A stretch of DNA of 64,000 bases from Nostoc sp. NIES-4103. GTDB lineage: Bacteria; Cyanobacteriota; Cyanobacteriia; Cyanobacteriales; Nostocaceae. Shown here one piece after another: positions 44,611 to 53,574 of this stretch (its first letter is position 1; every line of letters starts with the position of its first letter). The translations under genes were made by a program, and so were the position numbers. The notes beneath the pieces were generated by a model. That model worked only from the letters and a program-made list of their open reading frames with translations, was not told the origin of the DNA and did not search any database. The DNA lies in assembly GCF_002368335.1 (NCBI RefSeq), contig NZ_AP018288.1:302948-366947 (forward strand). Reading direction: 5' to 3'.

Positions 44611-44789
44611 GTGATAAAGTTCTGTGTAGGCTCAAGCTTAGATGTGGTATCACTAGGATTTTCCGACATAATTAAAATCCTCAATAATTCCATAGCTAAA
44701 GTTTTGCAGATAAGAGAGTGACACAAATATCTGCTAACAACTATTAGCAAGAAAATTGATTCTGTTTCTCTGTCAAAAATGGAGTTGTC

Positions 44790-45779
44790 ATGAACGAGTT
44801 CGTTTGGCCGGAATTATACTGCCCATTTTCACCTCAAATTAATAAGTATGCTGATGTTCTAGAAGATTATGCCTTTGAATGGGTGCTACGCTTCAACCTT
44901 TTACGAGATGAATCCGTTTATCAGCGTTTCAGCAAGGCAAAATTTTCTTGGCTAGCTGCAAGCACCTACCCTGACTGCGAACTAGAACAACTGAAAATTG
45001 CAAATGACTGGTTGAGTTGGTTGTTCATTTGGGATGACCAGTGGGACATGTCAGATTTAGGAAAAAAACCTGAATTGCTCAAGAGTTATTACAAAAGGTT
45101 TCTGGAAATCTTCAACGGAGCAGAACTGACGAGCGAGGATATACCCCTTACTTATGCTTTAAGTGATATAAGGCAGAGGATGCTGTCAACAGGAAGTGCA
45201 AAATTATTGCATCGCGTCGTTTGCAGTTTTGAAGACTTCTTTGATGGATGTGTTTTAGAAGCAACTAACCGCGCTCAGGGAATTATACCCAATGTTGAAA
45301 CCTATACGAACCTACGTAGATTAAGCGTGGCGGGGGATTTAATCCTTTTGTGGATTGAATTGTTTAATCCATTTATGATTCCCGATATTTTACGAAAGCA
45401 CGACATCGTTAAGAAACTCCAAGAGATGACAATTAACATTCTTGCGTGGTGTAACGATATCTTTTCTGCACCTAGAGAAATGGCAAGTGGAGATGTTCAT
45501 AACTTAGTATTGGTACTGCATTATCAACAGCAACTTCCTTTAGAACAAGCAATCAAGTTTGCTGCCGAAATGCACAACCAAGAAGTACAAAAGATGATGA
45601 ATTTAGAAGTATCTATTCCATCTTTTGGAGAAGACGTAGATACTCAACTAGCTAAATATATATCAGGGTGTCATGCCTGGATACGTGGCAACCTCGATTG
45701 GTCTTCTCGTTCTGGCCGTTATAAGTCTACAGAAAAGCTGGATTTAGCTGTTGGTATGGCTTCAGAAATCATAGTGTAA
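44790..45779 (+). CDS. Class I terpene synthase, probably sesquiterpene synthase
   Basis: A 329-residue bacterial terpene cyclase. The metal-binding DDQWD is at 82-86 (FIWDDQWDMSD), and the second site NDIFSAPRE (N222, S226, E230) fits the NSE motif exactly. A downstream RY-like pair (SGRYKS) is present near the C-terminus. The size and motifs match the Nostoc synthases that make germacrene A or 8a-epi-alpha-selinene from farnesyl diphosphate; the product cannot be read from the sequence. GGAG lies about 8 bases before the ATG. The P450 starts 31 bases after the stop, so the two are an operon. Confidence 0.93.
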   Translation: MNEFVWPELYCPFSPQINKYADVLEDYAFEWVLRFNLLRDESVYQRFSKAKFSWLAASTYPDCELEQLKIANDWLSWLFIWDDQWDMSDLGKKPELLKSYYKRFLEIFNGAELTSEDIPLTYALSDIRQRMLSTGSAKLLHRVVCSFEDFFDGCVLEATNRAQGIIPNVETYTNLRRLSVAGDLILLWIELFNPFMIPDILRKHDIVKKLQEMTINILAWCNDIFSAPREMASGDVHNLVLVLHYQQQLPLEQAIKFAAEMHNQEVQKMMNLEVSIPSFGEDVDTQLAKYISGCHAWIRGNLDWSSRSGRYKSTEKLDLAVGMASEIIV

Positions 45780-45810
45780 CACTCGCCTCATTTCGCAAGG
45801 AAAAATTTTT

Positions 45811-47208
45811 ATGCAACTACCCAATCGTATTAAATCCCCCTCTTTGCTCCAGAAGATCCAATGGATTTTTGATCCTATGGGATATATGGAAAGCTCAGCC
45901 CAGCAATATCCTGACCTTTTCACTGGTGAAGTAGTTGGTTTTGGCAACACCCTGGTATTTGTCAGCCATCCTCATGCAATGCAGCAAATTTTAACCAGCC
46001 AAAGAAGCAAGTTTGCAGCCGATGGTAAACTCAACCAAATTTTACAACCCATACTAGGGGAGTATTCACTAATTATGTTAGGGGGCGCTCCCCACAAACG
46101 GCGGCGACAATTATTGATGCCCTCGTTTCATGGAGACCGAATGAGAGCCTACGGTCAGCTATTTTATGATATCGCCGCCAAAGTCTTTAGTCAGTTACCA
46201 ATCAACCAGACCTTCCAGGCTCGTACTGTCACGCAGGAGATTTCTCTGCAAGTTATTTCACAGGTTCTCCTTGGCTTGCATGAGGGAGAACGTTGCGAAC
46301 AACTCATGCAGTTAATGGTATCGATGTTAGATGTCTTTGACTCCCCGCTAACTTCTAGCTTCTTGTTGTTACCCTTTCTCCAACAAGATTTAGGAGCTAA
46401 AAGTCCTTGGGGGGGGTTTGTGCGTCGACGGCAGCAAGTCAATGAATTGCTCCACGCTGAAATTGTTGAACGTCGTCAAAAACCTGATCCAAATCGCATC
46501 GATATCCTTTCATTGCTGATGGATGCAACAGATGAAGCCGGACAACCGATGACAGATGAAGAGTTGCGCGATGAAATCAAAACCCTGATGTTTGGTGGAT
46601 ATGAAACCGCAGCAACAGCAATGGCTTGGGCCTTGTATTGGATTCACCGCAAGCCTGAAGTAAAAGAAAAACTGCTGCAAGAATTGGATACCCTTGGTGA
46701 TTCGCCTGACCCAATGAGCATTTTCCGGCTACCTTATCTCACTGCTATCTGTAATGAAACTTTACGGATTTACCCGATTGTGATGTTGACGTTGCCCACC
46801 TTAGTGCAAGAACGGGTTGACATCTTAGGATATTCATTAGAACCAGGTACCGTAGCAGTTGGCTCCATCTACCTTATGCATCAGCGTGAGGATTTATATC
46901 CCCAACCTAAAGAGTTTCGCCCAGAACGCTTTCTAGAGCGGCAATTTACGCCCTATGAATTTATGCCCTTTGGTGGTGTTCGCCGCTGTATTGGTGAGGC
47001 TATGGCTATGTTTGAAATGAAGGTAGTTTTGGCAAAAATCTTGTCTAATTATGAACTTGCACTAGTTGAGCAGGGGCCAGTACGACCTCAACGTCGCGGT
47101 GTTACCCTTGCACCGACCAGCGGCATCAAATTAATGATTACAGGGCGGCGTCAGCGTCAAAAGTTGCCGATGGTGGCAACTACACCCACCCCATTAGTAA
47201 CTCGCTAA
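45811..47208 (+). CDS. Cytochrome P450, CYP110-like
   Basis: A 465-residue P450. Oxygen-binding helix motif FGGYETAATA, ExxR in NETLRIYP, and the heme loop FMPFGGVRRCIGEAMA with Cys393 are all intact. The first 35 residues have no membrane anchor, so the protein should be soluble. In Nostoc PCC 7120 the CYP110 beside the synthase oxidises germacrene A, so this one probably oxidises the product of the adjacent synthase. It carries an AAGGAA ribosome site and follows the synthase at operon spacing. The last 20 residues are Thr/Pro-rich and poorly conserved in appearance. Electron donors (ferredoxin and reductase) are not encoded here. Confidence 0.94.
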   Translation: MQLPNRIKSPSLLQKIQWIFDPMGYMESSAQQYPDLFTGEVVGFGNTLVFVSHPHAMQQILTSQRSKFAADGKLNQILQPILGEYSLIMLGGAPHKRRRQLLMPSFHGDRMRAYGQLFYDIAAKVFSQLPINQTFQARTVTQEISLQVISQVLLGLHEGERCEQLMQLMVSMLDVFDSPLTSSFLLLPFLQQDLGAKSPWGGFVRRRQQVNELLHAEIVERRQKPDPNRIDILSLLMDATDEAGQPMTDEELRDEIKTLMFGGYETAATAMAWALYWIHRKPEVKEKLLQELDTLGDSPDPMSIFRLPYLTAICNETLRIYPIVMLTLPTLVQERVDILGYSLEPGTVAVGSIYLMHQREDLYPQPKEFRPERFLERQFTPYEFMPFGGVRRCIGEAMAMFEMKVVLAKILSNYELALVEQGPVRPQRRGVTLAPTSGIKLMITGRRQRQKLPMVATTPTPLVTR

Positions 47209-47217
47209 CCTAAAATA

Positions 47218-47385
47218 ACGTGAGTTCGATGAACCTCTCCCTCCCGGCCTCCCTCTCCTAAAAGGCGTTCGCGAAGCGTCTCCGTAAGGAGAGGGAGGAG
47301 AAACGAAAAAATAAGGGTTTTCTCCCCTCTCCTCGTAGGAGAGGGGCCGGGGGAGAGGTCAAAACAGCGCTTGTCGAACTCACGT
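47218..47385. mobile_element. MITE with 12-bp inverted ends and 7-bp target duplication
   Basis: It begins ACGTGAGTTCGA (47218-47229) and ends TCGAACTCACGT (47374-47385), exact reverse complements. TAAAATA flanks it on both sides (47211-47217 and 47386-47392), a perfect 7-bp target site duplication. The inside is two arms of the CTCTCC/GGAGAG type able to form hairpins, with no coding capacity. Partial copies occur at 14800 and 21291. It fills the gap between the convergent P450 and kinase genes. Confidence 0.88.
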
Positions 47386-47519
47386 TAAAATAACGCTGGT
47401 GTGGGTTAGGTAAAATCCTTACTTTGACCCCACCAGCTTTCTCAGGCACCAAGCAAGGCTTTTCTCTGTTGCCTTGTGTCTCCTATCTTCTATTTATAAA
47501 TAATCCGACGGTTATGACA

Positions 47520-50500
47520 TCACTGTCGCAGGGGAATCTCAATGACAAACTCAGTTCCTTTACCAACAGTAGAATTACAGGTTAACTGACCTTTGTGTTT
47601 ATCCACAACAACTTGATAGCTAATTGACAATCCCAATCCTGTACCACTTCCAATGGGCTTAGTAGTAAAAAATGGGTCAAAAATTTTCTGACAGACCTTA
47701 GCAGACATGCCACCACCGTTATCAGCGATGCAAATCCTGAAAGTATTAGAGTCTCCTAGCTCAGTGCTAATATGAATTTGCGGTTTGTTAGTTGTTTTTG
47801 TTTTACCCACTGACCACTGACTCTTGACTAATGACTCTTCAAGTGCATCAATGGCATTACTGAGGATATTCATAAACACTTGATTAAGTTGACCAGCGTA
47901 ACAACTCACTTGTGGTAATTGCCCATATTTTTTAATCACCTCAATTTCCTGGCGATCGCTCTTTTCTTTGAGTCGATGCTGCAAGATCATTAAGGTGTTA
48001 TCAATGCCTTCATGAATATCTACTGGCTTCATTTCTGCTTCATCAAGGCGGGAGAAATTGCGTAAACCCAAAACAATATTGCGAATACGTGAACTCCCAA
48101 CTTTCATGGAATCGAGAATTTTTGGCAAGTCTTCCGCCAGAAAATCTGCGTCAATCTCTAAAGCTTTCTCTTGAACTCGCTCTGAGGGATTGGGGTATTC
48201 TTGTTGATAGATAGCAATCAAATCGAGTAAATCTTGTACATACTCACTGGCATGAGCGATGTTGCCATGAATAAAATTGATCGGGTTATTAATTTCATGG
48301 GCAATTCCCGCCACCATTTCCCCCAAGGAAGACATTTTTTCACTTTGAATCAATTGGCTTTGGGTATTTTGCAATTCCAAGAGTGCTTGTTGTAAGCGTT
48401 GATTTTTGTCGTTGAGTTCGGTTGTTCTTGAGGCTACTTTCTCCTCTAGTGTATGGTTGTATTCTTCCAAGTCTTGATTAGCCTGAGCCAAATTCTTATA
48501 GAGGATGGCATTTTCTAGGGAAATTGCTGCTTGGGTGGTGAGGAGTTTGAGGACTTCCAGGCGATCGCGTGTAAATGCAACCGTGGTGAGATTATTTTCC
48601 AGGTAAAGAATACCGAGCAATTTACCTTGATTGAGAATTGGGATACATAATAGGCTCTTGGGTTGCTCGTTAATAATGTAGCGATCGCTGGCTAGGAAAG
48701 CAACAGCTTTCACATCATCAATCACGAAGATTTCCCTAGTACGTTTAACGTAGTTAATTAAAGTAATGGGGACATCACTACTAGACTCTAGATGAGTTGA
48801 TGGAAACTCAGTGGAAATGCACGCCAATGTTGAATTGGAACTAACCGCAGTCACGGTTAAGCCCAAGCCATCACCTTCACTCAACATCAGCGCGGCTTTA
48901 GAAGCACCGGCATTTTCCATTACTACTGCCATTAAGGTAGAAAGTAGTTGCTCTAGCTCGATTTCTCCAGATAATGCTTGGGAGGCTTTGATTACAGATG
49001 CTAAATCTAGCATCTGAGAAATGCTGGTGTTGGAACTGATGACTGTTTCGTGAGTAATGGGACTAGATAAAGATATGCTGGGTTCTGTGGTGATGTGAGT
49101 TCTAGGTTGGACTTTGAGTTTTTCTTGCTGGATGATGGGGGTAAGTAATTGAGGATAACGTTGTTGTAAGTCGTCAACTTTGGCTTTTGCTCCCCAGCGA
49201 ACGTAGCAATAGTAAGCATCTGTGAGGTAGGTTTGGGCAATTTTCTGTTTACCCCATACCAGATAAAACTTGGCGGCTAGTTCGTGCGCCAGCGCTTCTT
49301 CGTTGATGTATTCGTTTTCTTTGGCTAGAGTAATGGCGCGATCGTAATAATCCATCGCTTCGAGATATTGACCAAGAATACGATAGCGTTCAGCCTCTAC
49401 AAGATAATATTTATGCAAATAATTCATCGGGGCATGATCCGCCCAATATTGCATTTTTTCTTGATTGGCTTGTACTCGCTCCAGAATGCTATGTTGCTTA
49501 GAATCAGCAGCGTCAGCATAAGTTGCCAGCTGTGCTAGAGAATCATAAAAATGGAAAAAAGGAACAACCAGTTGTCCTGTCACAGCAATTAAATACTGTT
49601 CTGCCAAAATGCCGTTTTCAACTGCTTGAGGGAACTCGTGAAATAGGTAACACAGATGTAGTTTGCCAACATATAAACATACAAGTGCCATGACATCGTT
49701 GGTTTGCAAGTGAATCGGTAGCATTTTTTCTTCATCGTAAGCTTCACCGATTAAACAACCAGGATTTTCCACAGTCCCTAACAAGTTCAAGACTATCTGT
49801 CGATAAATTTCATTCCAGGTAAATACTGTTTCTTGCTTGAGTTGGCTGATGATGTTACTATAATTTGCTATCTCCCGTTCCAACCCTGTGAGTTCTCTAC
49901 CTATGAAATATCCAGTATAGGAATAATTGTTCAGAGAATAGGCTGCAAATTCTAAATCTCCTGCTTCCAGTCCTGTAGAGTAAACCTCTAACAAAGGCTT
50001 TAATATTTCTTTAGAATGTTCCTTCCAATGTCGGATAGCTGAATAAAATACCAGTGCAGTCTTAGTCGTAACTTTTTCAGCATTACACTTAGTCAACAGA
50101 CTTAAAGCCAGCTTGCCAAATTCATACCCAGACTCAATATCTCCCAATGCCCCGCAGAGTATTATCCCATAAGCAACATAGGCAAAGGCAGACAAGAATA
50201 CATTGCCGTACTGAAGTGATAAGTTGATTTGTTTAAAATTAATCAGGAGGAACAGGTGAGCATTGGTTCGAGAGCTAAGAGAAGTTGCACTCGATAGGAT
50301 ACGCATAGTTGCAATTATTTGAGCATCCGTCATCTCTGGCAGGTGAATTAAATCCTCAATGTTCTTACCTACCAGATTTGCTCTTGTTTGTGCCATTGCT
50401 AGTTCAACATCAGACTCGCTGGGATTATCAGGAAACTCCACACCCAACAACTTTAAAAATGATAATGCAGTGTTGACTGCTTCTATTGCTTGGTTCTGTG

Positions 50501-53402
50501 CCCCATAAGCTTGAATTTTGACTTCATAAATTTTCACTTTGTCCAGTAGTGTTTGAGCTTGTTTCAAGATTACTTCTGCTAATTGTTCCATCTGCTCAAA
50601 TTCACCAGCCAGGTATGCCGCCTCTGCTGCTGTTTCATACAAAGCTAGAGTGAATTCATATTTCGTCTGCCAAGTATCATCTGCAAGTAGTTGAATTCCA
50701 GTTGTTAAATACTTGAGCGCCGCTGGATAAGCAGTTGATACTAAAGCTTTACGTCCAGCAATCAGATTCATCTGTGACAACTGTTCTTTGTCGCTTTGTA
50801 TCTCAATTAACGGTACTGCGATGTTGAACTGATTTACCAGTTCAAAAATTCTTTCTTCCCTTTGCACAACTGGGATATTATTCAATAACAGTTGCCCAAT
50901 CTTCAGGTGAATTGACTGTTTTTGGTGTTCTGGTATTAAAAAATAAGCTGCTTGTTGTACCCGGTCGTGGATGAATCTATACTGAATTGATTGGCAGTTG
51001 CTATGGTTCAATTCTCCTTCTTCCAAATCGATAATTTGCTCATGACCATCTTGTTCAACAAACTTGTATACTTCAGCTTGCGGTACAACTAATCCTTCGA
51101 GTAATGCTGACCATAAGTCATTGGCTGTATCTAATACAGATTTCTCATGTACAATCGCAAGAGTCTTTAAGTCAAATTGGTTGCCAATACAGGCTGCTAA
51201 TTTTAGGACTTTTTGAGTTGGTTTTGGCAACTTCATCAGTTGAATTGTCATAAATTCAACTACATCATTTGTCAAAGCTAATGACTGAATTTTTGCCAAG
51301 TCATACTGCCAATAACCCAGATGAAAGTTAAATTCAATTAGCCCATCTTTATGCAAAGCCTTGAGGAATTCATGAGAAAAGAAGGGATTGCCTTTGGTTT
51401 TGGCATATACCATTTGTGTGAGAGCGATCGCTAATTTTTCTTCACACTTTAAGGTATCTGCAATTAAACTATTTAAATCACCTTGTGTTAAAGGTGTGAG
51501 GGTAATAGTATTAACGATGGCTCCTGTTTTCTTGATATCCTGAAGCGCCAAATCCAGAGGATGTGCTTTTGTGACTTCGTTATCTCGATACGCCCCAATC
51601 AGCAAAAGTCCTCCCTGAGTACCGCTGGCATTCTCTGTTTCACTTACTACCCCAGAAGGTTGGGTTTGAGTTATTAATAATTGAATTAATTTTAATGAAG
51701 CTGTATCTGCCCATTGTAAGTCATCTAAGAATATCACTAAGGGATGTTCTTTAGTTGTAAAGACGTTAATAAATCTTTGCAATAATAAATTAAACCGATT
51801 TTCGGCAGCACTGCCGGAAAGTTCTGCCACTTCTGGTTGCTTGCCAACAATCAGTTCAAGTTCGGGAATCACATCAATAATTACTTGACTTTGCTCTCCC
51901 AATGCTGAAAGAATTTTGGTTTTCCAATTTTGAATTTGAGCATCTGTTTCTAACAGTATTTGCCCAATCAAATCTCGAAAGGCTTGCACCAATGCTGATA
52001 AGGGTATATCGCGTTGGAATTGGTCAAATTTCCCTTTGATAAAGTAACCACGCTGCCGAACGATGGGTTTGTGGACTTCGTTGACTACTGCTGTTTTTCC
52101 AATGCCAGAAAAACCCGCCACTAGGATGAGTTCACTACGTGAGGGGCATAGGGAGTAGTGAGCCAGCGCGGTCTTGGGGAGCCAGTGCGTTGGGGAGACA
52201 GCGCCGTGGGCGGGTTTCCCGACTTGAGGCGACTGTCGTCGGCGAGCCGCTCTTGTTGCATCTGGCGTGGTTTCCACGCCACTTGCTCCACTTGGGGAGA
52301 CCCCAAGACCGCAGTGGCTCCCCATGAGCGACTGGTGAACTCCGAAGGGGTGAGTGGTGAGTACTGAAGAATCCTTCCCTACTCCCCACTCACTACTCCC
52401 TACTCTCTCTCCACTAACTCGCTCAAAAGCTGCAAGCAATTTTTCTACTTCTGCTTGACGACCATAGAGTTTTTCGGGTATGAGGAAACGGTCTGAGATG
52501 TCTTTAACCCCCAACTCGAAGGGTACGATTTTTCCTGTCCGTTGCCATTGCTTGTGACACTCTTCTAGGTCATGCCTCAGTCCGTGGGCACTTTGATAGC
52601 GGTCTTCGGCATTTTTTGCCATTAGCTTGTGGATGACTAAAGCCAGCATTGGCGGAATGCTGGGGTTAATCTGGCTGACTGTTGGCGGTTGTTTGGCAAT
52701 GTGACAGTACACTAACTCCATTGGGTCAATGGTGGTGAAGGGTAACTGCCAAGTCAGAAGTTCAAAAAAGGTGACACCCAACGAATAAAAGTCACTGCGG
52801 TAGTCGATACCTCGATTCATCCGTCCCGTTTGTTCGGGAGAAATATAAGCTAGTGTCCCTTCTAACACATTGGGATTAGTCAGATATTGAATTTCTCTCG
52901 GCAACAGTGTAGCAATGCTGAAGTCGATGAGTCTGACTTCCAGCGTACTGGGGTTAATTAGGATATTCGCAGGTTTGATGTCTTTGTGGATGATGCGATC
53001 GCGATGCAATCTCTCTAAGCTGGATGCTATTGTGATACCTATATGGAAAAAATCTAACAGGGATATACCATTTCCTTGTTTGCCTCTGTTCTCAATTCCC
53101 CAATCTTTGAGTGATATGCCGCCAAAGTCCTCCATGACTAAGGCGTAACCATTTCGGTAGTTTTCTAAGCTTAACGGTTTGACTATCCCCGGATGGTCTA
53201 AGTTTTTCGTAATGGTGTACTGATTGCGGAACTGAGCGATTTCATTGAAGGTGGGATATTCGTTCCTTAACAGTTTGACGATTACACTTTTTTGGTCTTG
53301 TTTTCTGATGCCTCGATAAACTAGGGTTTTGCTGCCAGAGTAGATTTGCTCGGTAATGCTATATCCGGGGATGGTAAATATTGTATCGGATAATACTAAC
53401 AT
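47520..53402 (-). CDS. Hybrid Ser/Thr kinase - AAA ATPase - GAF - histidine kinase
   Basis: A 1960-residue signalling protein. Order: Ser/Thr kinase (about 1-280; IIHKDIKPANILINPSTLEV at about 137), an ATPase domain with the P-loop VAGFSGIGKTAVV (about 427), a long helical TPR-like region (about 700-1400), a GAF domain (about 1480-1620), a coiled coil, then HisKA with GIAHEINNPINF (His near 1700), N-box FMNILSNAIDAL, DNGGGM and the end GKGTEFVIEIPLRQ. This is the family common in Nostoc, and such a protein is the third member of the described synthase/P450 minicluster. It is convergent with the P450 (about 310 bases apart). No receiver domain is attached. A repeat-derived insert splits the kinase from the ATPase (52132-52425). 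Confidence 0.9.
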   Translation of the reverse strand: MLVLSDTIFTIPGYSITEQIYSGSKTLVYRGIRKQDQKSVIVKLLRNEYPTFNEIAQFRNQYTITKNLDHPGIVKPLSLENYRNGYALVMEDFGGISLKDWGIENRGKQGNGISLLDFFHIGITIASSLERLHRDRIIHKDIKPANILINPSTLEVRLIDFSIATLLPREIQYLTNPNVLEGTLAYISPEQTGRMNRGIDYRSDFYSLGVTFFELLTWQLPFTTIDPMELVYCHIAKQPPTVSQINPSIPPMLALVIHKLMAKNAEDRYQSAHGLRHDLEECHKQWQRTGKIVPFELGVKDISDRFLIPEKLYGRQAEVEKLLAAFERVSGERVGSSEWGVGKDSSVLTTHPFGVHQSLMGSHCGLGVSPSGASGVETTPDATRAARRRQSPQVGKPAHGAVSPTHWLPKTALAHYSLCPSRSELILVAGFSGIGKTAVVNEVHKPIVRQRGYFIKGKFDQFQRDIPLSALVQAFRDLIGQILLETDAQIQNWKTKILSALGEQSQVIIDVIPELELIVGKQPEVAELSGSAAENRFNLLLQRFINVFTTKEHPLVIFLDDLQWADTASLKLIQLLITQTQPSGVVSETENASGTQGGLLLIGAYRDNEVTKAHPLDLALQDIKKTGAIVNTITLTPLTQGDLNSLIADTLKCEEKLAIALTQMVYAKTKGNPFFSHEFLKALHKDGLIEFNFHLGYWQYDLAKIQSLALTNDVVEFMTIQLMKLPKPTQKVLKLAACIGNQFDLKTLAIVHEKSVLDTANDLWSALLEGLVVPQAEVYKFVEQDGHEQIIDLEEGELNHSNCQSIQYRFIHDRVQQAAYFLIPEHQKQSIHLKIGQLLLNNIPVVQREERIFELVNQFNIAVPLIEIQSDKEQLSQMNLIAGRKALVSTAYPAALKYLTTGIQLLADDTWQTKYEFTLALYETAAEAAYLAGEFEQMEQLAEVILKQAQTLLDKVKIYEVKIQAYGAQNQAIEAVNTALSFLKLLGVEFPDNPSESDVELAMAQTRANLVGKNIEDLIHLPEMTDAQIIATMRILSSATSLSSRTNAHLFLLINFKQINLSLQYGNVFLSAFAYVAYGIILCGALGDIESGYEFGKLALSLLTKCNAEKVTTKTALVFYSAIRHWKEHSKEILKPLLEVYSTGLEAGDLEFAAYSLNNYSYTGYFIGRELTGLEREIANYSNIISQLKQETVFTWNEIYRQIVLNLLGTVENPGCLIGEAYDEEKMLPIHLQTNDVMALVCLYVGKLHLCYLFHEFPQAVENGILAEQYLIAVTGQLVVPFFHFYDSLAQLATYADAADSKQHSILERVQANQEKMQYWADHAPMNYLHKYYLVEAERYRILGQYLEAMDYYDRAITLAKENEYINEEALAHELAAKFYLVWGKQKIAQTYLTDAYYCYVRWGAKAKVDDLQQRYPQLLTPIIQQEKLKVQPRTHITTEPSISLSSPITHETVISSNTSISQMLDLASVIKASQALSGEIELEQLLSTLMAVVMENAGASKAALMLSEGDGLGLTVTAVSSNSTLACISTEFPSTHLESSSDVPITLINYVKRTREIFVIDDVKAVAFLASDRYIINEQPKSLLCIPILNQGKLLGILYLENNLTTVAFTRDRLEVLKLLTTQAAISLENAILYKNLAQANQDLEEYNHTLEEKVASRTTELNDKNQRLQQALLELQNTQSQLIQSEKMSSLGEMVAGIAHEINNPINFIHGNIAHASEYVQDLLDLIAIYQQEYPNPSERVQEKALEIDADFLAEDLPKILDSMKVGSSRIRNIVLGLRNFSRLDEAEMKPVDIHEGIDNTLMILQHRLKEKSDRQEIEVIKKYGQLPQVSCYAGQLNQVFMNILSNAIDALEESLVKSQWSVGKTKTTNKPQIHISTELGDSNTFRICIADNGGGMSAKVCQKIFDPFFTTKPIGSGTGLGLSISYQVVVDKHKGQLTCNSTVGKGTEFVIEIPLRQ
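52132..52425. repeat. Repeat-derived in-frame insert in the hybrid kinase gene
   Basis: Between FERVS and the ELILVAGFSGIGKT start of the ATPase lie about 90 residues with low-complexity, Gly/Ser/Pro/Arg-rich composition (for example SPSGASGVETTPDATRAARR). The DNA contains GGGGAGCCAGTGCGTTGGGG and ACTCCCCACTCACTACTCCC stretches typical of intergenic repeats in this window. Frame is kept. Confidence 0.75.
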
Positions 53403-53514
53403 AACAGGGAACTCACAGTGTTATTCTTCAACTCTAGTATTCCCTGATACCTAGAGCAGGTATCAGATGATGTTACATAAAATTCTGTTTTTGAGCAAAA
53501 AGATACAAAATAGG

Positions 53515-53574
53515 GCATAGGGCATAGGGCATAGGGTATAAGGAAAACATGCCCTATGCGCCATGCCCTATGCC
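53515..53574. repeat. GGGCATA heptamer repeat and inverted partner
   Basis: Tandem GGGCATA units (53515-53539) are followed by GCCCTATGCGCCATGCCCTA (53552-53571), their inverted form, so the segment can fold on itself. It runs up to the stop of the next minus-strand gene. Confidence 0.75.

Larger units (their letters stand above)
43194..44789. other. 1.6-kb AT-rich gene-free region upstream of the terpene synthase
   Basis: No supportable gene and no HIP1 octamer. It contains the terminator at 43363, long poly-A/T stretches (43540-43940), a weak ATTAATCATT...AATGATTAAT hairpin (about 44142-44178) and the direct repeats at 44582. The composition differs from the rest of the window and suggests decayed sequence or a large regulatory region. 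Confidence 0.6.

Noticed and set aside
52121..52389. Several small frames on both strands within the kinase insert
   Set aside because: Low-complexity repeat DNA is open in most frames; only the kinase frame continues on both sides.
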